From Fratercula arctica (Eukaryota; Chordata; Aves; Charadriiformes; Alcidae), in the NCBI GenBank assembly GCA_947846985.1, contig CANTUZ010000012.1:24700135-24764134 (forward strand): 64,000 nucleotides of DNA. Direction: 5' to 3'. Made by a program: the position numbers and the translations under genes. Shown here piece by piece: positions 11,173 to 23,260 of the stretch. The notes under the pieces were generated by a model, which was not told the origin of the DNA, searched no databases, and saw nothing but the letters and a program-made list of their open reading frames with translations. Each line of letters begins with the position of its first letter. Within the stretch, counting starts at the first letter, position 1.

Positions 11173-14100
11173 CTAAAAAGATTAGGCTTTTTTTCAGCAA
11201 TTCCTCCAATTTGAGGAGTCAACAAAGTTACCCTGGAAAATAGTATCCTAAAGTTGTCATTAGAGTGCAACACTTTTGTTTCACTCCTTGCTGAGAATGC
11301 TGAAACTGATCTTTATCCTGATAGCATGATCTTTTTTCCCTACTTCTAGTTAAAAAGGAAATGAAGAAGTTCGGTCACCAATATGTCTCAAACATATTTT
11401 GTTCAATTTTGGCTTTAAGATTTAGTACCAAATTTTGTGAGTGTGTGCTTTTGCCTTTGTGTTCAGGAAGGTTTTTTTCATTGTATTTGATATGTACCCA
11501 TAAAATAAACTAGATTACTCTCCTTGTCAGATTTGCATTCAGTGAAAAACCAAGTGGACTCTTTTTCCATCTGAGACTCAGCCCCAGGGGAAAAAAAGAG
11601 ACTAGTAGTAAGTTATTAACTGAGGTCAGATTTCTAGAAAAGCTTCCATCTATTCTTTTCAATTTCTGTATTATGTATTTTGGGTTTTTTTTGCTTTCAT
11701 TAAAACCATTATCAAAGATAAGTTTCTAAAGGTGTTTTACAACATTTTTGTTGCAAATTCTAAATTTGAATGTAGAAAAACTTGTCTGATGTGTGAAAGT
11801 CCTTTTCTAAATCTGGTCCTTCTATTTGTATCTGATTCAGCATTTGGCTACGGATCAGTAAAGAGGTAAATGTGTAATGTGAGATTTCTTGTGTAAAGGT
11901 AACAGCATAAAAATGTGGACTTATTCTGGTATCTTTGTTTGGTATCTTCAGGCTTAATATCACCTTAAAAAGTGTGACTATAGCTTTTGCATGTGTTTGA
12001 AATAGGTCACTGTTTCCCTTGAGGTTTGGGACTAGGCTACCAGGAGTGAAGGGTCCGGTCCACCACTCAGCAAAATCAAGGGAGCGATCTCTTCGGCTCT
12101 CACAGCTTACACTTCACTTTAACCAAAAAGACACCAGTCGATACAATAACTTAGACTGCAATGAAAATTGCTACTTGTGAAACTACAGAAGCAAGAAGCC
12201 AGAAGTAAAAAAAATTTTGCTCTAGAGCAAAAATCAAGCTGTTCTGTGAAAGAAATGAAGCATGGAGTCCTGTAAAAGTGTGTCTTCTGTTGTTTTGCTC
12301 CCCTTGGCAGCAATAATTTGACTCTTTTTTTCCTTACCCCTCCAGATGCCTAATAGTGCCTTTTTTCTTCCCTCCTTTGATACTGACTTCATTATTTCTC
12401 AGATTTTCCTCACTCTTTCAAATTTGATTTAAACCAGCTGGTATTTAAAAAATAAAAATTTATTGTAGGAAGACCAAGAGAAAGACAGAAAAAAAACCCC
12501 AAGGAAATAGGTCTACAACGATGGCATATAGCTGTTCCTGTGCTGAAATGATGGTTTCTCCCCTTAACACCTTAATATTTGATTTTTAATCACTTCATAA
12601 AAAATTGTATGTGGCAAAAATCCAAGTTACAACAGTGAAGTAATGCACAAGTAGAAAAGAAACCTGTGGAAAAGGTTTCTGTGTTTGTAAGATATTTCAC
12701 CATAAATACAGCTGTTTCCTGTAACTTTTGGAATGGATTTGAGGCAGGTTTGTCTGGAAATGTCACACGAGACCCTCTAAGCAATACTAATATTGTTCTG
12801 TCCATGAGGTGCAGTTTGTATTCATTTCAGTAAAGATCTATTGTACTTTTGTCTGCTTCAAGTATTCCCTTAAGAATGAAGTTTACATTTTAGAAAGTGG
12901 CAAGATATTGAATTTGCCATGAGGTTATAGCAAGCTGTAGACAGCAACTGAAGGAGATATATCTTTACACACTGAAACTTAGAACATTTCTAATTTTTAT
13001 AAGAGTATAAAACTTGATGCTGAAGCCTCTTTTCAGTTAACAGACTATAATGCACATTTGGGCTTGCTCATCCCTGAGAATTATAGCTGAGATTGTGGAG
13101 ATATAAAATACAGGATTTATGAAAGGGGAGAGAATGCACAACTTTGACGTATAATCCAGAGTCAAAACTGTTTGGAGCTTAATTTATCAAATGTGTGGGT
13201 AATCCTTCCTTCCCAATATACATGTAAGTTAAGGCTATTAAATATCTACAAAGCTACCGATCAGACACTTTTTTACTTATCTAGATAAAATGTCAAGAGT
13301 TCTGATTTCTCAGGGTCCTGTTAGTATAGAAACCACTTAATGATGTCTGCAGCGGCACCATTGTTTTGCTCATGCTTATTAATCAAATACTAAGTTGCAA
13401 TGTGCTTTCCTTGCATCTTTTTTGGGCCTCGTAGGAGCCATAGGTGTTGCTAATCAGCTTTTTTGTACCATATTATCTTTTTAAGAACTTTCTGATTCAG
13501 ACATGAAGTATTATTAGGACAAAGGTGGCAGGTTTTGTCTGGCCAACTTATTTTCTTGCTATTTTTAGAAACAAATGTGCTTGTATTGTGTACCATAGAT
13601 TGGCACTTAGATGAGGTTGGGGTAAGCAGCTAATCAATCATATCTGGATAATAGACATCAGTGATATTGCTTTGCAAGGTTTACCCTCTTTGATTTATAC
13701 TAGGGGATTGTTTTTTATGGGACTTCTAGAATGTTTGTCACTGAATAATGTTTTTATGGCCAAAGCACAAACACAAAGCCATCATTTCTTTTAAAGCTGT
13801 CGACCAACAGTTTGATTAAATTTGTACATATTTTGAGAGCATTCAGACTGGATGCCATCAGGTACAATGAACAGAAGATGCTTCTAAAACAATAGTGGAA
13901 CTGGGCCTGAATTGCTATTGACCATCACCTTGTAGAGTTGTTTACAACAGGGGGATGTAAAAATACGACCAAGTCAAAATGACAGCATTTAACAGGCAGC
14001 CTCTACTCCCTCTATGCTGATCTGAAAGTCTGCATAAACTTCAGCACAATGGAGACTTGAGCCATTGTCCATTAAGCGTCAAGAAATGTTCAGCTAAGAA

Positions 14101-14399
14101 ACTTCAATTAATTTTTAGCCTGCTTTGTTGGTCCTGAAGTGTTTAAAATCTTTACTATAACTCAATTGCAATAAGTTTAAAAACTGTTGTGAAAATGAAA
14201 TAAGAATGCACACCCGCAGCTGGTATATGGATACATGACTATTTTTGTACAGTGATATTCTTGCTTGTAAGCAATAAGCGTGTGTTATGTTTGAGTATAA
14301 TAACAGATATTACTTGTTGATGAGCAACTGGTTACTTCATCTAGTTTTGGGTCCCTTGGTACAGGAAAGAATGGATTAAACTTGAGTGAGTTCAGCAGA

Positions 14400-14793
14400 A
14401 GCCATCAAACTCCTTGGGGGCTGGAGCAGAAGCCCTGTGAAGAAGAGGCTGAGGGTCAAGGGCTTGCTCAGCCTGGAAGGAAGGGAGGATGGTGGGGGAC
14501 CTAACAGCAGAAGGTGGAGCCAGGCTCTCAGAGGTGCATGACAGGAAAACAAAAGACTGGTCATAAATTGAATCAGGTGGTTTGATGTAGATAAAAAGAA
14601 AAAAGTCACCAAGAGCATAACAAAGCAGTGGAACAGGTTTTTGGAGGAAGGTGTGCAATCCATCTTGGAGGTTTTCTGGAACTGGAAAAGCCCTGGGAAA
14701 TATGGTCTGAATTCACTGCTGAAGCCACTTTGAGTAGGAGGCAAGACAGAGATGTTCTGAGGTCCCTTCCAGATGGAATGATCCTGTGACCTT
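14400..14793 (+). mobile_element. Old, highly diverged CR1 LINE 3' fragment
   Basis: Despite many substitutions the sequence follows the CR1 ORF2 end and 3' UTR in order: 'gggggctggagcagaagccc', 'gaagaggctgaggg', 'gctcagcctggaagg', 'agcagtggaacaggttt' (the His-Trp-Asn-Arg region), and finally 'gaggtcccttccagatgg' with 'gatcctgtgacc' in place of the terminal repeats. All reading frames are broken on the sense strand. The long open frames on the opposite strand (14376-14919) are antisense shadows of this fragment. It is clearly older than the other CR1 copies in the window. Confidence 0.8.
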
Positions 14794-17700
14794 ATTTTTC
14801 CTGACAGGATTAGGTGTTGAGATTTTTTGGAACTGTCTGGGGAATCTGGATCCTCTAGAGGACTTTTCAGATGCATGCAAAAGGGTTTGGAGCCTAACTG
14901 GGCTGTCTTTCAGAGGCAATTGGGTACTGAGGGCTATGCCCTTGGGAATCTGTTCTTACCTCTAGCTGCGTTTATCTGAAAGGTCCTAGTGATTCTAGTA
15001 AACTCATTAAAATACACTCAGAGCTGGTAATCTGCCATTTGATGTCAGTGTAGAACATAAAGTCACCCATGTGGCAATTGCAGTGAAAGCTGTCAAAACT
15101 TGTAGGAAAATTACACTTTTGGGTAAGTGATCAGGGCAAACTGCATGCAGGCACAAGGAAGATGTGATCAAGTTCCCTTTAGCTACACTTTAAACTGATG
15201 AGACTTAACCACACTGATAAGATAAACCCAAGACATTACAACTGAAGCAATGAACGCTTCTTAGCCTGTAGCTTACAGTCAAAATTAAATGCCATTTTAA
15301 CTGTATCCTTGAGGAAAACTACAATGTAAAATGAAGAGAACTACATGTTCCTCAATGCTACGTGGAGGAGGCATCGCAATGAAAAATCTTATCTAACTGT
15401 TTGTAAACTAGTGTTTTGTCTTGAATCTACCAGTGGACAAACTATTCTGATGCCCTTCTGTTGTTTGCTTTGATCACTCTGGTCCTCATGTACTAGTGCT
15501 TGATTCAGCTCCGAAGCATCCTTCCTAACCAAGACATTTTTATTAACAGCCAACATAATTCTGATATTTTGTTAAAGACTGATAATGCTCAGCAAAATAA
15601 ATCACATCCTTACAGTGCCTGGTTTTACATGGCTCTGATTACAAAACATTTGCAGCAGGGTATGGCTGGTCAGGGTAGCGGAGAGGAACAGCATCCTGGT
15701 TCCCCAAAGAAGAGTCTATCAGTAATGCCGCATGCTTCCTTTTCAAAACCTTTGCATTTTAACACATGAATTAGTATTTCCTCCCGCTGTCTCAGACTGC
15801 ATATCCCTGTGCTCGGGACTCTAAAGTCCAAGAGCCATGTTGGGATAGAGCTTTCTGAATAAGGTAGTCTTGTGTTGTAAAAATACTTGTTCTAATTTTC
15901 TGTTTTCCCCTCACTTGTTATGCTATGTGGAAGGGAGGTTATACAGAAAGTAACGAGAGGAGTCTTATTTTGGGACTGTGGAAATAAATGCAATAATTAG
16001 TCTGAAATAAAGGACTGGAAAGAAAAAATATCACAATATAGTAAAGAACAGTGCTGACAATCCCACCTCTATTAGCTGGATCTCAGCAGCTTTGCACTTA
16101 GATGTGACCCAGATATAACAATCAGCAGAAAGGTGTGGAGAGATTTGCTGTATGGGTCATTGGTATGACGAGATGTGCCTATTCAGGATGGTAGCAAAAT
16201 TGTAACTAGAATAGTATGGGAAACTAGAGAGGAGATCTAATAACTAGAATTACTATTACACTTTAACTTCCCCCAAAGGCCTCAAATAAGGCAGCCTGTA
16301 AGGAGGAAAAAAGTCCCGTCCCCGCCGCTCCCCCCCCCCCCACCCCCCCAAAAAAAAAACCAAACCAAAAAACAAAACACCCCACAAACAACTGAAAACC
16401 AAAAAAAAAAAAAACCCCAAGCAAACAAAAAAAACCAACCCAAACCCTCAACCGGTTATGGAGACCATTACAAAGATGCAAGTACTAGAATATCAGCCTG
16501 TATTAATGTGATACATGTCACTGCAGAGGGCACATTGTAAGTGAAATAAAGTGCAGAAAAGGGCATAGATCCATCTCTGATCTGTTGCCTCATGACAATG
16601 ACTGGTAATTGTTGCCTTTGTAATGCATCTGGGACTCCTAAATGTGATCTGATTTTCAGTGGAGCAGCATATGTTGTTCATAGATGCCCAGTATTTTTGG
16701 ATGGATAGAGCTCAGTGATGCCTAAAATGTACCAAAGGCAACACACTTCAATATTTAATATCCTGGAACACTTTTTATCTCAGTAGAACCCTTGTCCTGT
16801 CTGTCTTCCTGTGCCCTTCACACAGATTTTGAGCACTCTTATTCCAGAATAAGTATATTCACTTGAAGTTATATCCCAGAAAAACTATTTTAGTACATTT
16901 TCAAGAGACAAACCTCAGGTGTCTAGCTTAGGGGTCAGTTTTTCAAGAACAGGCGTGTTTCCAACCTCCCTTCCTTACACATGGTATTCTTGCTGAAGGC
17001 TCAGCTTTCATTATTCTTTAAGTCACTGTTTCATCTTGCATCTCTCTAGCTGTGAATGCTGCTAATTCACGGGTTGTAGTTTTTTTTCAGTGGAAGTCTA
17101 TAGTTTCTGGATTATTTTGGCTGCTACGCTTCATAACATCTCTGGTTTGAGAGGATACAAGCAGAAGTGTCTGGATGATCATCTAGTGTTTTCCAGCTTT
17201 GCATTAATTTTGGACAATGTTGTAGAGCATACACAGATGACTGTGATGGGCTGGGGTAAACCAAATGAACAGCAAATGCATCTCAACTCATACGCACCCA
17301 CTGAGCTCAAGCAGGGCTCACTGCTTGCAAAAATAATATCAATAGGAAGTTCTTCACATCCTAAAATATACTTTTCACCTCGTTATTACTGTGAACCCTT
17401 GATGTCATGTACCTTTTTTGTCAACCTGCCTTTATGGGTTGGTTAGTACGATACTGAGCCATATAATGTCTGCTTTTGGTCTACTGTATGGTGTGCATTT
17501 TTGTGTTTCATCTCCCTCTCTATTGATATATGTGTACTAGTGTGTACAAATAGCATCCCTGTATCATCTTCTAGATTTTTGTCTCAACAGAGGGTTTTAT
17601 GAGCAGTCAGGTAGTAGTAGCTATTCTTCAGGAGCTGTTTGTTTGCCAGAGGTGCAAGATAACATACAGCTCTGAATGCAACATTGGATGCTGTGATTGT

Positions 17701-18760
17701 GGTCTAAAGCCATTCTAGAACTTCATGAGTAAAAAGGCAAGTTTCCATAGCAAATAGCTTGCTGTACTGCTGGTTTACTTTGCAGAAAGCACTTTTCTGC
17801 AGACCTGACTACTACAAAACTTCCAACGCCATTGCTGCTGGTGGAATGATACTGGCATTAGTGTGATGACGCTATCTTTGTGTTTGTCTCTCATATCCTC
17901 AAAAGAGAAGTGAAGTGGGGTACAACAGCTGCTGAATGTTCTGTTATGCTTTCTCACAGTCCTATGGGTGCCGAGTACCTCATTACCGGAGTGACAAGGA
18001 GCTGAATATCTTTAGGTCCCATGGTTTGTAGCACAAAAGACTCAACTCGTAGAACTACTAGGCTTTAATATGAGCTATAGAGTTACAACCAAAATAAATG
18101 CACAAAGCAAATGCAAAAACCTGTGTTTCTACCAACATTAAATGAGGAATGAAATCTAAACAGACACCTGAAAGTGATCTAGACATTGTTTCTTTCAATG
18201 AGCAAGGAAGCTGTCTATCTCTGACTGTTGTAGAGGAAAGTGGTGATATGGACAATATATTAATCACAGACAGTAACAGGCAATGTGAAAAGGGGTTAAT
18301 TTTAAAGCATTTGTTATATTATTTTTAAAAGAAAACACATGCAACTGCACTAGTACCTGTGAAGACCGCATTGCTATTAAATGCTTGGTTACTACTCTAA
18401 GTGTAGTTATAACAGGTAAAATGGACTTTATTATTAAAAAAATATATTTCATCCTTAAGAAGTTGAAATTCTCATGTCAAATCATGTAAATATACCAGTT
18501 AAGCTTTAAGGTAGGATCAAGACTTATTAACGAATAGCTGAAGATTTTGACTTGTAAGCCTACGCTCCTTTTTTAGGAATCACCATTTATTCCCAAATCA
18601 GGAGAGAATATTTATTATGTCTGAGTTAAGTTAGATAGAAAAATAACTTTGTTCATTTGATGTTTATTCTTAGTCAAGTAAAATGGGAACAGTTATCAAA
18701 CTGAGTCCCCAAGTAACTGTGGTTTCTGGGTCATGTCACACGCTGGTGTAATGGGGTGTG
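14794..18760. other. Unique DNA with one low-complexity block
   Basis: No gene recognised. The longest frame, 17090-17446 (+), encodes a 118-residue sequence with no domain, signal or repeat I can identify and no splice or retrocopy context, so I treat it as chance. The C/A-rich block at 16319-16446 is listed separately. Confidence 0.55.
16319..16446. repeat. C-run then A/C-rich low-complexity block
   Basis: A C12-A-C7 run (16330-16349) is followed by about 95 bases of A runs broken by single or paired Cs (caaaccaaaa-type). On the minus strand the C run is G7-T-G12, which can be divided into four G3 runs with one-base loops and so meets the usual G-quadruplex pattern. The strand asymmetry (almost no G on the plus strand) is extreme. 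It resembles a decayed, slippage-prone simple repeat rather than a known family. Confidence 0.85.
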
Positions 18761-18860
18761 AAGTGTTTCAGTGGCTTGCCTAAGATAGTACAGTGATCCT
18801 ATGGCAGAGCCAAAAATTAAACTCAAGTACTGCTTCCTGATCCAGTGACCTAGTCCTGGA
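18761..18860 (-). mobile_element. Fossil MIR-type tRNA-derived SINE
   Basis: The reverse complement reads, in order, 'cactggatcaggaagcag', a decayed tRNA B-box region, 'tggctctgcca', and 'tcttaggcaagccactgaaac'. This matches the tRNA-derived part of amniote MIR elements (the 'ggctctgccact' and 'cttgggcaagtcact' blocks). The internal promoter is degenerate and the element has no LINE-like tail that I can align. The open frame 18731-19006 (-) crosses it and is not a gene. MIR copies predate the split of birds and mammals, so this is among the oldest recognisable pieces here. Confidence 0.6.
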
Positions 18861-19463
18861 AATATTGCTGCTTTAGTGTCAATAAGGAAGCATTTATGAA
18901 ACATGCAAAATGTAAAAACTTTGGACAACATATTTAAAGACAAAAAAGTGGCATTACTGGGCAGAATGTCTCTGGTTTCCCTTTTTAGCTCCAGCCCCAA
19001 GTCCATTTTGGCACATGTCTGTTTTTATGACTGTGATAGCAGCTAGTCCACTTTGGATATTTGTAGAAGAATTTTTCAGGCAGGGACACTCTTCTGTATC
19101 CAAAGCAATTTACTGCGCAGAGGGAATGCTGACTGAGATGGAAGTCATGTAATCCCCCAGTGGGCAATCTGTGATGCGTGCCTTTGAGCCAAAGTGAAAA
19201 TAATAGTACCAAATTGACTAAACCTGGTGTGCGATCTCTGAGCTCTGTCATAGGTCTGGAGAGCTTCTCCAGTTTTTAAGATAACAGATCATTTTAGAGG
19301 CAAACGAGCCTATAGTGTTACTGTTGACTAACAAAGATAACTGTGGGTAATAGAAACTGCCAAGTGTGAGGAAAAGTGTGAAATTTACATTCCTGTGTGT
19401 GAATACATTTTCATTACACGCATGTATGTAGTAACACACAGAATACTAAAACAAGTTTGTGTG

Positions 19464-19491
19464 TTTTTTTATTTTTTTTTTTTTTTTTTTT
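19464..19491. repeat. T7-A-T20 homopolymer tract
   Basis: Nearly pure T tract without an attached element body or flanking direct repeats. Likely a length-variable mononucleotide repeat. Confidence 0.85.
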
Positions 19492-20442
19492 AGCAATATG
19501 AACATCTACATTAGAGGACTTTGGGAAGGGAGAGAAAAGTCTTTATAGTGCTACTACTAGGAAAAAGAATAACGCACAGAGCATCCTAGATGCTCCGCTT
19601 GTCATGGAGCAGTGCCCTGTTCAGCTTTCATGCAGACTATGTCCATGTCGAATGTCAGCTTGGAAAAGACAGATCTGAGAGTACACACACGTAGGAGGTT
19701 AGATGCCAGCTGCATACCAGACACTTAAGACAAAAAAGAAAACTCCTGACTCAGACAATGCTTTTAAAGCTACTGAGATAACAAACTGAAATTCCTAAAA
19801 TGCAGGATGTCCTGCTGCAGGAGGGGCCATTAAGAAGGAGGTGGAAGGAAGCTGGACAATCCCAAAGAGAACCATTCACACAAACTTATTTTCAAGACCA
19901 AATCCAAAAACCTAACAAGTAAAAACCAAACAAGTAAACTTACACAAGAGAAATGATTGCAGCTAATGAACTCTATGCCGCCTGTTATTTTGAAGGGGAC
20001 ATGGCCAGCGTTGGCAGTTTTAATAAAGGAACTGAAGTTGTTAGACATTTGATAAGCTTTCATAAAAAGGTACGTGATTTATCTCCCCAAGCTAATGATA
20101 AAAATAGTAATTCTCATTGTGATATATCTTGATAAGGCTTAATATGGTTGATAAATATGCAATAACTTTAGCTATACAAAATGGTCTGTAAAGAAGCTTA
20201 GGGCCTGCTCCTACTCCCTCCTTAACCCACTCAGCAAATCTTTGAAATGTGCTTTAGGTAAAATCTTAACTTTCAGAATTTTTTTTTTTGCTTAAACTGT
20301 TTATTTAATTTTTTCATTTTCCTAGCCTTCCTATAGCCATGGATCTTTGTAAAGAGAATTTTATTAACAAGATTTTTCCTAAATACAAACACTAAATCAA
20401 AATGCCTAACGGTATTTGCTATGTGTATGTGCTTGTGTATAA

Positions 20443-20466
20443 ATATATTAAATGCATTTAATATAT
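20443..20466. repeat. 24-bp perfect palindrome, AT-rich
   Basis: The 24 bases are exactly self-complementary around the central 'aatgcatt'. The palindrome lies at the start of a longer stretch of short TA/CA alternations (to about 20565), for example 17 bases of strict purine-pyrimidine alternation at 20493-20509. It could extrude as a cruciform or arise from repeat slippage. No protein-binding role can be read from it. Confidence 0.75.
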
Positions 20467-22550
20467 ATAAAGTTCTGTATTGATATGTGCAAATATATGT
20501 ATATATACAGGCATACATATATTTTTATATGCTTATAAACATATATAAACATATATGTGTATAAAGTGTACAAACACTATAGCACTGTTCTCATTAGAAA
20601 ACGGATTTGAAAACAAGGGATCCATCCAATAAAATTGAATTGCTTCATTTAGTTGGGCAGAGATTTTTGCAAGAAATAGCACAGGAGAATGCATATACTT
20701 GACAACAGAAAACAATGTCAGAAAAGTACAGTTTGCAGAACACAGAGAACCAATTTGTCTTAATGAATCAAGACGCATAGAAAAATGTGGCAATGTCTTT
20801 TTTTTTTTCATTCTAATTAATGTTCATACGTTTGAAGTGTTCTCCACCATTATGTTTCTAATTATGTTGGAGAAATGCACAATGTAGATTTTTCCTGTCG
20901 GATGAAGTGTGATACTATGGAAAAATATTAAGCTAAAGAAAAAAAAAATAATCCTGGAACATTCTTACTGGCGTCCATGCAACGTAGTTCTCAAATATCA
21001 AATGGATGTACATGACAATTAGCTCAGGCTTTGCCTTAGACAAGCACAGAACAGGATGCCAAAATTCCTATCCTGTGATGCAATAAATTATATTTTATTA
21101 GCAGAGCTTCAGTTTTCAGTTAAAAACAACCAAATCCTGCACTATGTACTTTATTCTGTTTGTGATGTGACTCAACGCTCCTTCACAGAGCAACTGATGC
21201 AACTCTTCACAGACATTCTTTACAAGAGAACAGTTAGCAAAAAGCAACTGGAAATTCAAAAACTTTGAGGGTAGTTAAGATTGATTTATACTAGCAAGAA
21301 AATATTTCAAACTATCCTATTGCTGGTTACGTTTTTTCCTATTTATTCTACACACACGGAAAAGTAATATAATCCGTGGAACATCAATCATGCAATAGGG
21401 CCCGTTTCTTCTGTGAATGCTACTTTTCTTTTTAGATTTTTCATGCAACTGCACTTTGAGTAGATAATAGCGCTTAATGCATTTGCTCATTAAGCCAAAA
21501 GTAGGAATAATTTTGCAGTTGTATTCTCTCAGCATATGGAATATTCTACCATGTTTTGAAAAATGTAATGGACATCTGTGGCATACAGAGAGGCATATTC
21601 TTTTAGTAGATAAATATTTCAGAGGATTAGGAGACTTAACCTAATCAGGTTAAATGTTAAATCATTGACCAGTAGGGGCAAAATGAAGTATGGACACTTA
21701 AAAAAACTGAAATGTCTGTATCAGTTAAAACATTGCTAAGGATTAATTAGACCTGATACAAGAGAGACCAAAGCTGATGGCATAACTTAGGTTCTGCTAA
21801 GGTTCTGTTTTGCTGGTACTATAAAAGGGTTTGCTAATGATCACAAAATTTCCAAGTGATTCTCATCTAAGAAACATACAAAGTTAGTATGTTTATACTA
21901 CAAGAACAATTACACATGCTTGTTTCCCTGATTTGCTTTGAGATCACTGGAGATGAGAAGTCAACCTTATTTAAACTCTGACAGCTCTTCAAAATGTGTT
22001 TACAAACTGTTTCCAGGAGCATGCTATGACTCTGTCATTTTAATTCAGTCCTTTTCACGACACCTAAAAGACCTTACATCTATTCAGGTGGAATTTTTTT
22101 TTCTGTTCAACGTCACTAAAAATCATGGCTTTTCATCACTTAAATACAATCTCTCCTACTCACAAATGTGTTCTACTTGGACTGTCCTGGCACCAGTTTG
22201 GGGTAATACCTACCTTACAAGGAAGTCTAGCTTTAGGACATCCTTTTTCCTGTGGCTACTTTAGTCATGTTGAGATATGATTTCTAATAAGAAAGTTTAT
22301 CAACTTCTCTTTAACGAGTGCTACAGCAAAATACCTGAGCCTGTGCTGAACCTTAAAAGTCACAAGATGTCCTAAGTACAAGGAGCCTGCACTTTGAATT
22401 CAAAACAGTTAAAATGAATCAAAACACCATACCATTGTAATGGCTTGGCACTATCTTTTTGTCATGTCTTCAGTTTAAGTGTTTTGCTTGCATCATGGTC
22501 TTTATTCAGGTAAAAGATTAATTTTGTCTGACGCCTCACACAGCAGGGTT

Positions 22551-22570
22551 TTCCATGGTCCTCCATGGAA
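22551..22570. repeat. Perfect 8-bp inverted repeat, 4-nt loop
   Basis: 'ttccatgg' and 'ccatggaa' flank the loop 'tcct'. Short and probably incidental. Confidence 0.5.
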
Positions 22571-22611
22571 GAGCTGAATTCCAGTTCCAGATCAACTTCT
22601 TTCCTCTGTAA

Positions 22612-22965
22612 TCAGGCCAGTGTCAGGGCAGAGTGCACATGGATAGGCTGATGTACCATTGCTCCATTGGGTGTATGTTCTACCTCCCACATTTTTCCAG
22701 TGCCTGACAGACCTGTGTGCTTTTCTTTACTATTGCTGTTTTTGGAGAATGAGTAGCTGATGCAGGAACTCTTGACATTCATTGACCAGGCATCAGTTTG
22801 GACCAGTACCCCTCTCAGGCTGTGGCCGACACTTGCTGCTCCCAAAAGGAGTCCAGGAAGCTCTACCCTGTCAGATTTGGGTTTCTGCTCCTTAAGGTAA
22901 AGCTTTTTCCTGAGGGCTGTTAGGGATTTGCATATGCTGCTGGCCAAGAGGGTGACTCCTACCAT
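22612..22965 (-). CDS. Unrecognised 118-codon open frame, probably not a gene
   Basis: A minus-strand frame with ATG at 22963-22965 and TGA at 22612-22614. It is less AT-rich than its surroundings, which partly explains the length. The translation begins MVGVTLLASSICKSLTALRK and has no transmembrane segment, signal peptide with cleavage site, cysteine pattern or repeat that I recognise. Upstream is 'ttctagcatgacag', a poor acceptor, and no TATA box or poly(A) signal is obvious. Alternatives are a chance frame or an old retrocopy too decayed to name. Confidence 0.1.
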   Translation of the reverse strand: MVGVTLLASSICKSLTALRKKLYLKEQKPKSDRVELPGLLLGAASVGHSLRGVLVQTDAWSMNVKSSCISYSFSKNSNSKEKHTGLSGTGKMWEVEHTPNGAMVHQPIHVHSALTLA

Positions 22966-23198
22966 CTGTCATGCTAGAATAATCTGCAGTCTGACGGTGT
23001 GCTAGAGCAGAAAAATATATACTGGTATTACGTAATTAGCATACGGCAGGAGAAGTTACTTAGGAAGTATTTTACTGCCCAAGGGCAGCTGAGCATTGTG
23101 AAGAGTCATTACTGAGCTCTACCAAAGATTTTCTCAACTGGATATGAACCCTGGGAGCATCATCAGGATTATAATGATTTCCTCTAGCCCTGCAATGC

Positions 23199-23260
23199 TT
23201 TTTTTTCTTTTTTTTTTTCTTTTTTTTTTAGTGGGGGAGGTGGGGGGAGAAGAGGAAGGA
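23199..23260. repeat. T/C tract followed by G-rich purine tract
   Basis: 31 bases of T with three C interruptions are followed by 'gtgggggaggtggggggaga' and more purines. The abrupt switch of strand composition within 60 bases is typical of a decayed simple repeat. It has only two G runs of three or more, so it does not meet a four-run quadruplex pattern. Confidence 0.75.

Larger units (their letters stand above)
7197..14399. other. Unique AT-rich DNA, no gene recognised
   Basis: No open frame here has recognisable protein features and no repeat family is evident. Two minus-strand segments (10138-10175 and 11116-11172) have acceptable splice-site context and compatible phases; they are listed separately. 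The rest has AT-rich runs and scattered short A or T homopolymers. Confidence 0.6.

Noticed and set aside
12120..12164. Minus-strand segment with a good acceptor (cattgcag) and GT donor
   Set aside because: All frames meet a stop and the donor is weak.
14376..14919. Long minus-strand open frames (up to 166 codons)
   Set aside because: They are antisense to a recognisable, diverged plus-strand CR1 fragment and have no features of their own.
17090..17446. 118-codon plus-strand frame
   Set aside because: No recognisable domain, start context, splice signals or retrocopy signs; fits chance in 64 kb.
19953..20070. Overlapping open frames on both strands near a gtacgt/gtaagt pair
   Set aside because: Acceptors lack pyrimidine tracts, and both strands look equally coding, which argues for neither.
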